A DNA stretch of 64,000 bases from Deltaproteobacteria bacterium. Its GTDB lineage: Bacteria; Desulfobacterota; Desulfobacteria; Desulfobacterales; UBA5852. The DNA lies in NCBI GenBank assembly GCA_020444045.1, contig JAHLLS010000013.1:1-64000 (forward strand). Direction: 5' to 3'. The notes beneath the pieces were generated by a model. The model was not told the DNA's origin. It was given only the letters and a program-made list of their open reading frames with translations, and did no database searches. A program made the position numbers and the translations under genes. Shown one piece after another: positions 58,205 through 64,000 of this stretch. Position 1 is the first letter of the stretch, and every line of letters begins with the position of its first letter.

Positions 58205-60501
58205 AAGACACGCAGCCACCGCGGACCAGCCTGATCACGTCGTTGATCCTGGCGGTGGGGATTACCCTGCTGGTCTGTATCGCCGCGTGGGCGTTTTTCA
58301 GCATTCGCTATCAGAAGCAGCGCATGATGGGAGAAATCCTCATGCAAACGGAGCGTTTGAGCAATACCATCAAGCTGGGCACGCACTACGCCATGATGCT
58401 CAATTCCGGTGAAGACATCGACCGTATCATTCGCAATATCAGCCGGCAAAAGGAAATCGAGTTTATCCGGATTTACAACAAGGAGGGCCTGGTGCGGTTT
58501 TCCAACCGGGAAACCGAAATCGGCCGTCGTACGACGATCGATTCCGAAGCCTGCCGGATCTGCCACCGCCAGGAACCGCCGCCCACCGAACTGCCCTTGA
58601 AAACGCGCGTGCGCATGCTCCCGACGGATGCCAGCGGCCGACGCATGATGGGCCTCATCACGCCGATCATGAACGAACCCGGGTGCACGGGCAGCAGCTG
58701 CCATGTCCATCCTTCCGATATCCGTGTCCTGGGCCTGCTGGACGTGGTGGTGTCCCTAAACGAGACCGACGCCGAGATCGGGGTCGTACAAAACGGCATC
58801 ATCGGCCTGGCGGTGCTCATTTTTCTGTTTACCTCGGTCATGATCGGCTTGTTCATCCTGCGCTTTGTCAATCAGCCCATCAAAAAACTGATCCATGAAA
58901 CCCGGCGCATTGCCAAAGGCGACTACTCCCATACCATCGATGCGGAAGAGAGCTATGAAATGGAGCAGTTGGCCGAGGCCATCACCGACATGGCCCAACA
59001 GATCGCGGGTAAACAGGATGAGCTCAACAAACAGAAAGACCGGTTTCGCCAGCTTTTCGAACAGGTGCCGTGTGCCATTACCGTCCAGGACCGCAACTAT
59101 CGCTTGATCGAGTACAATCAGGAATTCGAGGACACCTTTGCGCCGAAGCCCGGCGATTTCTGCTACTATGCCTACAAAGGTCGTACCGAAAAATGCGAAA
59201 ACTGCCCGGTGGAGAAAACCTTCCAGGACGGCGGCACCCACTACAGTGAAGAAGCCGGCTTGACCAAAGCGGGTGAGCCGGCCCACTGGATCGTGCGGAC
59301 GTCACCCATCCGTGACGAGGCGGGTGAAATCGTGGCCGCCATGGAAATGTGCCTCGACATCACCCACAGCCGGCTGCTGGAGGATCAGCTCAAGGAAGCC
59401 GAAAAAAAATACTACGACATTTTCAACAATATCCCCAACCCGGTGTTCGTGCTGGACGAAGAGACCCTGGAGATTCTGGACTGCAACCAGAGCGTGGTGG
59501 CGGTTTACGGCCTGGAACCGAAAGAGCTCCTGACCACCAGCTTCCTGGCGCTGTTTCTGGAGGAGGAGCGCGCCGGCTATGCCGCCCAGATTCACCGGGG
59601 CCGCGTGATCAATCAGGCCCGCCACCGCCACAAGGACGGGCGGACCATTTATGTCACCATCCGGGTTTCCCCTTCGAAATACCGGAACCGGGATGTTCTG
59701 CTTGTCACCACCGGCGATATTACCAAACGGCTCGAGGCGGAGCAGCAGTTGATCCAGGCCAGCAAAATGGCCACGCTGGGGGAAATGGCATCCGGTGTGG
59801 CACATGAACTGAATCAGCCCCTGGCGGTGATCAAAACGGCCGGCTCGATTCTGATGAAGAAACTCAAGAAAAGCGTCCTGGCGGATGATGAGACCCTGCG
59901 GAACGTTTCCGAAAAAATCGATGCCAATGTCGACCGGGCGTCCAATATCATCGAGCACATGCGCCAGTTCTCACGCAAATACGATGCCCGGCGTGAAAGC
60001 ACGCAGATCAATGCCGTGATCGAAAAAGCCTTCGAGATGTTCGACCAGCAGTTCAAGGTGCGCGGGATCACCACCGAATGGGACCTGGATCCCGAATTGC
60101 CGGCCATCATGGCGGAGCCCAACCGACTCGAGCAAGTCTTCGTGAACCTCTTTATCAATGCCCGGGATGCCATCGAGGAAAGATGGGAATTGCATGATGA
60201 CGATAAAAACGGTAAGAACATCCGTATCGTGACGTATCAGGATGACGACACGGTCGTCGTGGAAATCTGTGATTCGGGGATTGGAATTCCGCCGGCCATC
60301 GCGGGAAAAATCTTCGAACCGTTCTTTACGACCAAGGATGTGGGTAAAGGCACCGGGCTGGGCCTTTCCATCAGTTACGGCATCGTCAGCGAACTCGGCG
60401 GGGAAATTTTTGTCAAACCCAGTACCGAGGGCGGGGCCTGCTTTGTCATGCGATTTTCTCCCAAGGCCGGGCAAAATGGAACAAACAATTCTGCTGGTTG
60501 A
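58201..60501 (+). CDS. membrane sensor histidine kinase with haem-type motifs
   Basis: A 766-residue kinase starting with GTG. Two membrane helices (about 13-35 and 197-222) frame a periplasmic sensor domain. That domain contains C118-R-I-C121-H122 (CxxCH) and C162-x4-C167-H168 (CxxxxCH), both known haem c attachment forms in Desulfovibrio-type cytochromes. HAMP follows, then PAS with C321-x10-C332-x2-C335 and a second PAS. HisKA is [19 protein letters not shown] and the ATPase domain has [20 protein letters not shown] and [18 protein letters not shown]. It is inferred to sense periplasmic redox or a gas. The stop overlaps the next REC-kinase by 26 bases. Confidence 0.93.
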   Translation: MKDTQPPRTSLITSLILAVGITLLVCIAAWAFFSIRYQKQRMMGEILMQTERLSNTIKLGTHYAMMLNSGEDIDRIIRNISRQKEIEFIRIYNKEGLVRFSNRETEIGRRTTIDSEACRICHRQEPPPTELPLKTRVRMLPTDASGRRMMGLITPIMNEPGCTGSSCHVHPSDIRVLGLLDVVVSLNETDAEIGVVQNGIIGLAVLIFLFTSVMIGLFILRFVNQPIKKLIHETRRIAKGDYSHTIDAEESYEMEQLAEAITDMAQQIAGKQDELNKQKDRFRQLFEQVPCAITVQDRNYRLIEYNQEFEDTFAPKPGDFCYYAYKGRTEKCENCPVEKTFQDGGTHYSEEAGLTKAGEPAHWIVRTSPIRDEAGEIVAAMEMCLDITHSRLLEDQLKEAEKKYYDIFNNIPNPVFVLDEETLEILDCNQSVVAVYGLEPKELLTTSFLALFLEEERAGYAAQIHRGRVINQARHRHKDGRTIYVTIRVSPSKYRNRDVLLVTTGDITKRLEAEQQLIQASKMATLGEMASGVAHELNQPLAVIKTAGSILMKKLKKSVLADDETLRNVSEKIDANVDRASNIIEHMRQFSRKYDARRESTQINAVIEKAFEMFDQQFKVRGITTEWDLDPELPAIMAEPNRLEQVFVNLFINARDAIEERWELHDDDKNGKNIRIVTYQDDDTVVVEICDSGIGIPPAIAGKIFEPFFTTKDVGKGTGLGLSISYGIVSELGGEIFVKPSTEGGACFVMRFSPKAGQNGTNNSAG

Positions 60502-61618
60502 TGATGAACCCGATCTCCGTGACGTTCTTGAAATCTACCTGACCGAACTCGGCTATACCGTTTACACAGCGGAAAACGGTGAGGCTGCGCTCCAGACCTT
60601 TCAACGCACGGTCCCCTCCATTGTGCTCAGTGACATCAAGATGCCGGGTATGGACGGCATCGAACTCCTGCGTCGCATCAAAACCCAAGCACCGGCCACC
60701 GAGGTCATCATGATTACGGGCCATGGCGACATGGATCTGGCCATCGACAGCCTGAAACTGCAGGCCACCGATTTCATCACCAAGCCCATCAACGACGACA
60801 TGCTGGGGGTCGCCCTGAACCGCGCTGAAGAGCGCATCGCCATGCGGCGGCAGCTGAAAGCCTACACCGACAATCTGGAACAGATTGCCGAAGAAAAAAC
60901 CCGCAAACTGCTGGAAGTCGAGAACCTGGCAGCCGTCGGCCGGGCGGCGTCCGAACTGGCCCACACGATCAAAAACATTGCCGGCGCGCTCAAAGGCGGC
61001 ATCTATGTCATGCAGCGGGGCATCGAGGACGACAATCGCGATTATCTCATGCGCGGCTGGGGCATGGTCGAGGGCAATGTCGATAAGATAAAAAACCTCG
61101 CCATGGACCTGCTGGATTTCGGGAAATCGGAGCATTTGAATTTCCAAACGGACACCCCCCTGCGGGCGCTCAATGAAGCGCTGGAATTGCTGCGCAATCG
61201 CGCCGAGGAAAAAGGTATTGCCGTTAACGTCAATATCTGGGAAGGGTTCACACCCCGGCGCATCGATTCGGAAAGTCTGTATCGCTGCCTGGTCAATCTG
61301 ATCCAGAACGCCATTGAAGCCTTCGATGAAGAGTCCGCTCGCCAGGACGGACGGGAAATCGTGGTGGCGGCGCTGCCGGGGCCGGATGATGGTCTGATCT
61401 ACAAGGTTTGTGACAACGGCCCGGGGATTGACACCGAAACCCAGAAACATATTTTCAAGGGATTTTTCAGCACCAAGGGTACCCGGGGTACGGGAATCGG
61501 TCTGATGATGACCAAACGAATCGTCGAGCGTCACGGGGGCCGGATCGAATTGGCTTCGGGGCGCGGCACCGGCACCTGCTTCACCCTGCATCTGCCTAAA
61601 AATCCGCCGGATAGCTGA
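60476..61618 (+). CDS. hybrid REC-HATPase sensor kinase
   Basis: A 380-residue protein with an N-terminal receiver (about 1-120) and a C-terminal kinase core. The receiver is highly similar to that of the 56234 kinase (same DDEPDLRD start, KMPGMDGI, MITGHGDM, TDFITKPINDD), implying duplication. The His box is SELAHTIKNIAGALKGG and the ATPase has LIQNAIEAFDEE, KVCDNGPGID and GTGIGLMMTKRIVERHGG. Its start is in an AAAATG context overlapping the upstream kinase, so translation is coupled. It is directly followed (18 bases) by the yejB gene. Confidence 0.93.
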   Translation: MEQTILLVDDEPDLRDVLEIYLTELGYTVYTAENGEAALQTFQRTVPSIVLSDIKMPGMDGIELLRRIKTQAPATEVIMITGHGDMDLAIDSLKLQATDFITKPINDDMLGVALNRAEERIAMRRQLKAYTDNLEQIAEEKTRKLLEVENLAAVGRAASELAHTIKNIAGALKGGIYVMQRGIEDDNRDYLMRGWGMVEGNVDKIKNLAMDLLDFGKSEHLNFQTDTPLRALNEALELLRNRAEEKGIAVNVNIWEGFTPRRIDSESLYRCLVNLIQNAIEAFDEESARQDGREIVVAALPGPDDGLIYKVCDNGPGIDTETQKHIFKGFFSTKGTRGTGIGLMMTKRIVERHGGRIELASGRGTGTCFTLHLPKNPPDS

Positions 61619-61636
61619 TTTGGCGCGGAGACCACG

Positions 61637-62668
61637 ATGACGGCTTATTTCATACGCCGCACCCTGCTCATCATTCCCACCTTTATCGGCATTACCCTGA
61701 TGGTTTTTGCCATTACCCGCTTTGTGCCCGGGGGACCGATCGAGCGCATGATTGCCGAAGCCCAGCGCATGCAGGTGGAAGGCGGCGGTGGCCGCGCAAG
61801 CGCCGGTGCCGGTGTGCAGCGCCAGCCGCTTTCCGACGAGCAGATCGAATTTCTGCGCCAATACTACGGGTTCGACAAACCGCTGCTCAACAGCTATGCT
61901 GCCTGGCTGGCCAAAGTGATCCGGGGCGATCTCGGCGTTTCCACGCGCTACCAGGATCCGGTGTGGGACATGATCCGGTCCCGCATCCCCATCTCGCTCT
62001 ATTTTGGTTTGATATCCATGGTACTGACCTACGGGGTATGTATCCCGCTGGGCATCGTGAAAGCCATCCGCCACAAAACGGCCTTCGACAATGTTTCCTC
62101 CATCATCGTATTTGTCGGGTACGCCATCCCGGGCTGGGTGATCGGTATTTACCTCCTGGTATGGCTGGCGGGCTGGTGGGATGTCTTTCCGCTTGGCAAT
62201 CTGGTGAGCGAAAACTTCGAGGAACTATCCCTGATCGATAAAATTCTCGACCTCGCCTGGCATTCGGTATTGCCGGTCATCGCCTACATGATCGGGGCCT
62301 TTGCCTCCATGACCTTTTTGATGAAAAACACCCTGATGGACAACCTGGCGGCCGACTATGTCAGGACAGCCATTGCCAAAGGGCTGCCGTTCCGGCGCGC
62401 TGTCTTCGGCCATGCCCTGCGCAACAGTCTGATTCCCATCGCGACGTCTTTCGGCCACAACATCTCGATCATTCTGACGGGGTCTTTCCTGATCGAAAAA
62501 GTGTTCAACATCGACGGGATGGGTCTGCTGGGCTATGAATCGGTACTGGAGCGCGACTATCCGGTGGTGTTGGGGGTCCTGGTGATCGCATCGTTGCTTT
62601 TTCTGATCGGCAACATTCTGTCGGACGTTTGTGTGGCGGCGGTGGATCCGAGGGTGCAATTTGATTGA
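61637..62668 (+). CDS. yejB: ABC transporter permease YejB
   Basis: A 343-residue DppB/OppB-type inner-membrane permease. It has IRRTLLIIPTFIGITLMVFAI, then FDKPLLNSYAAWLAKVIRGDLG, the permease motif (TAIAKGLPFRRAVFGHALRNSLIP) and a C-terminal GLLGYESVLERDYPVVLG with VDPRVQFD. These features match E. coli YejB, part of the YejABEF peptide/microcin C importer. The Ala/Gly-rich insert (about 45-65) is extra. It is followed by yejE, with the solute-binding protein (yejA) and ATPase (yejF) outside the window. Confidence 0.93.
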   Translation: MTAYFIRRTLLIIPTFIGITLMVFAITRFVPGGPIERMIAEAQRMQVEGGGGRASAGAGVQRQPLSDEQIEFLRQYYGFDKPLLNSYAAWLAKVIRGDLGVSTRYQDPVWDMIRSRIPISLYFGLISMVLTYGVCIPLGIVKAIRHKTAFDNVSSIIVFVGYAIPGWVIGIYLLVWLAGWWDVFPLGNLVSENFEELSLIDKILDLAWHSVLPVIAYMIGAFASMTFLMKNTLMDNLAADYVRTAIAKGLPFRRAVFGHALRNSLIPIATSFGHNISIILTGSFLIEKVFNIDGMGLLGYESVLERDYPVVLGVLVIASLLFLIGNILSDVCVAAVDPRVQFD

Positions 62669-62673
62669 TGCGA

Positions 62674-62809
62674 TGGCCAGCAGAGGGCATCTTGAGTTCC
62701 CCGGCGGTGTTCTCGCTTTTGCCGATCCTCGACGTAGCATGAGCTACGCCTGCGGTCGTCAAAGAGGCTGCGGCCTTGCCGGGAAACGCAATCTACCCCC
62801 TGCTGGCCA
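62674..62809. repeat. long imperfect palindrome, REP/MITE-like
   Basis: The left arm begins TGGCCAGCAGAGGG (62674) and the right arm ends CCCCCTGCTGGCCA (62809). Arms of about 65 and 67 bases are complementary over much of their length, with a perfect CGTAGC-ATGA-GCTACG at the centre (62733-62748). It lies wholly between yejB and yejE. The structure is what is expected for a dispersed intergenic repeat, but a second copy is not in the window. Confidence 0.7.
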
Positions 62810-62946
62810 CCTCATGGGGCAGACTGTAAGGCGTCAAAGACTTTTTTTGAAATCCTAACACGTTATGACGCGAACCACCGAAGGTCGGAAGTAGGTCACC
62901 CCGAACCGACTCTCAACGACAGCTGGACAGAGAAAATAAAAGCCCA

Positions 62947-63996
62947 ATGCGAATTCGATTCAACCCACTGACCATCAAGAAGTTTCGCCGGTTTCAATCG
63001 ATTCGGCGCGGCTATGTCTCTTTGCTGGTCCTGGTGCTCATGATCCTCCTGTCGCTGGGGGCCGAGCTGCTGGTCAACAGCCGGGCATTGGTGGTGCGCT
63101 ATCAAGGTGATCTTTACTGGCCGACCTACGGCAACCCCATCCCCGGCACCACGTTCGGGCAGGACTACCAGCATGAAACCAATTACCGTGAGCTGGCCCG
63201 CCAGTTCGAGGCGGAAGGTGGGCGTAATTGGGTGCTGATGCCGCCGGTGCCCTATAACCCGTACGAAAATGATTTCCGGGACAACACCCTGCCGCCGTCA
63301 CCGCCCTCGGCCCGGGATCGTCATTTCTGCGGTACGGACGCCTCCGGACGCGACGTGCTGGCACGGCTGGTATACGGGTTTCGCCTGGCAATTTTCTTTT
63401 CCCTGGCACTTCTCCTGGCGACCTTTATGACCGGTATCAGCATCGGCAGCAGCATGGGCTATTTCGGTGGCCCTCTCGACCTCATTTTCCAGCGCCTCAT
63501 CGAAATCTGGTCTTCGGTGCCGAACTTGTATGTCATCATCATTATCGCCTCGGTGGTGATTCCCAATTTTTGGATTCTGCTGTTCATTTTGTGGGCTTTT
63601 GGATGGATGGGCATGACCTGGACCATGCGGACCGTGACCTACAAGGAGCGGGCCCGCGATTATGTCCTGGCCGCCCGAGCGCTGGGCGCCTCCCACAGCC
63701 GGATCATATTCCACCATATCCTGCCGAATACGGTCAGTGTTATCGTGTCGTATGTGCCGTTTCAGGTTGCGGGCGGCATCGTGTCGTTGGCCGCCCTTGA
63801 CTTTCTGGGCTTTGGTCTGCCGCCGCCGGAACCCAGCTGGGGCGAGCTGCTCCAGCAGGGATGGGCCAACCTGAGCGCCTGGTGGTTGTCCGGCTCGGTG
63901 GTGGCGGCCATGGTGCTGACCCTGGTGCTGGTGACGTTTATCGGCGAGGCTGTGCGGGAGGCGTTAGATCCTAAAATGCATACCACCTACGAGTGA
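62947..63996 (+). CDS. yejE: ABC transporter permease YejE
   Basis: A 349-residue DppC/OppC-type permease. It begins FRRFQSIRRGYVSLLVLVLMI and carries the YejE signatures NSRALVVRYQGDLYWP, SPPSARDRHFCGTDASGRDVLARLVYG and LDFLGFGLPPPEPSWGELLQQGWANL, ending in FIGEAVREALDPK. YejE pairs with YejB in the membrane domain of an oligopeptide/microcin C importer. Gene order yejB-yejE is usual; yejF probably follows just past the window. Confidence 0.92.
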   Translation: MRIRFNPLTIKKFRRFQSIRRGYVSLLVLVLMILLSLGAELLVNSRALVVRYQGDLYWPTYGNPIPGTTFGQDYQHETNYRELARQFEAEGGRNWVLMPPVPYNPYENDFRDNTLPPSPPSARDRHFCGTDASGRDVLARLVYGFRLAIFFSLALLLATFMTGISIGSSMGYFGGPLDLIFQRLIEIWSSVPNLYVIIIIASVVIPNFWILLFILWAFGWMGMTWTMRTVTYKERARDYVLAARALGASHSRIIFHHILPNTVSVIVSYVPFQVAGGIVSLAALDFLGFGLPPPEPSWGELLQQGWANLSAWWLSGSVVAAMVLTLVLVTFIGEAVREALDPKMHTTYE

Positions 63997-64000
63997 CGCG

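Noticed and set aside
60446..62074. A 542-codon minus-strand open frame opposite the REC-kinase and yejB
   Set aside because: It runs antisense to two clear genes and its composition is a mirror of GC-rich codon structure; no domain or ribosome binding site supports it.

Overview
The window looks like a chromosomal segment of an anaerobic, probably sulfate-reducing member of the Desulfobacterota (Desulfosarcina/Desulfatitalea-like). This is inference. It rests on a complete Hmc transmembrane redox complex (16-haem cytochrome HmcA plus HmcB-F), an sdhCAB-type succinate dehydrogenase/fumarate reductase with one membrane subunit, several hybrid histidine kinases, and moderately GC-rich codon use. 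No phage, insertion sequence or CRISPR array is visible; most of the window is ordinary core genome, with a less ordinary signalling and redox block at about 47-62 kb.

Layout. 1-12.1 kb: a type IV pilus-related block with a very large PilY1-like adhesin (5' end outside the window), a small secreted protein, a DUF4124 protein, a 743-residue protein of unknown function and a PilB/GspE-type ATPase. 12.1-19.1 kb (mostly minus strand): a LysM protein, groES-groEL, an FmdB-type zinc ribbon, a putative HExxH protein and hflK-hflC; on the plus strand sits an unlisted 32-codon gene for a COX24/AURKAIP1-like basic peptide. 19.4-25.8 kb: DciA-like protein, TrmN6-like methyltransferase, DUF1015 protein, two tRNA-Ser genes, then dnaX-ybaB-recR and a cysteine-cluster protein. 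25.8-34.7 kb (minus): universal stress protein, ClC channel with CBS domains, HTH-EIIA fusion, MscS channel, sdhCAB, HD-domain nucleotidase.

35.0-44.4 kb: tolQ-tolR-tolA/tonB-tolB-pal-cpoB (cell-envelope energised complex), ruvC-ruvA-ruvB (Holliday junction processing), a SAM hydrolase-family protein and a bactofilin with a membrane partner. 44.5-47.0 kb: an EEP nuclease-family protein and a CYTH/CyaB-like protein (minus), then rplM-rpsI.

47.2-61.6 kb is the most interesting part. An Rrf2 regulator under a promoter overlapped by a 10-bp perfect inverted repeat precedes hmcABCDEF, including a 42-codon hmcD. These are followed by an unknown 178-residue protein, a tandem-domain universal stress protein, a stand-alone receiver and three overlapping or closely spaced sensor kinases. 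One kinase carries CxxCH and CxxxxCH haem-type motifs in its predicted periplasmic loop; two share a cysteine-containing PAS motif (C-x10-C-x2-C). This suggests a dedicated redox-sensing circuit next to the electron-transfer complex. The window ends with yejB and yejE peptide-transporter permeases, separated by a roughly 136-base imperfect palindrome that resembles a mobile or REP-type repeat.
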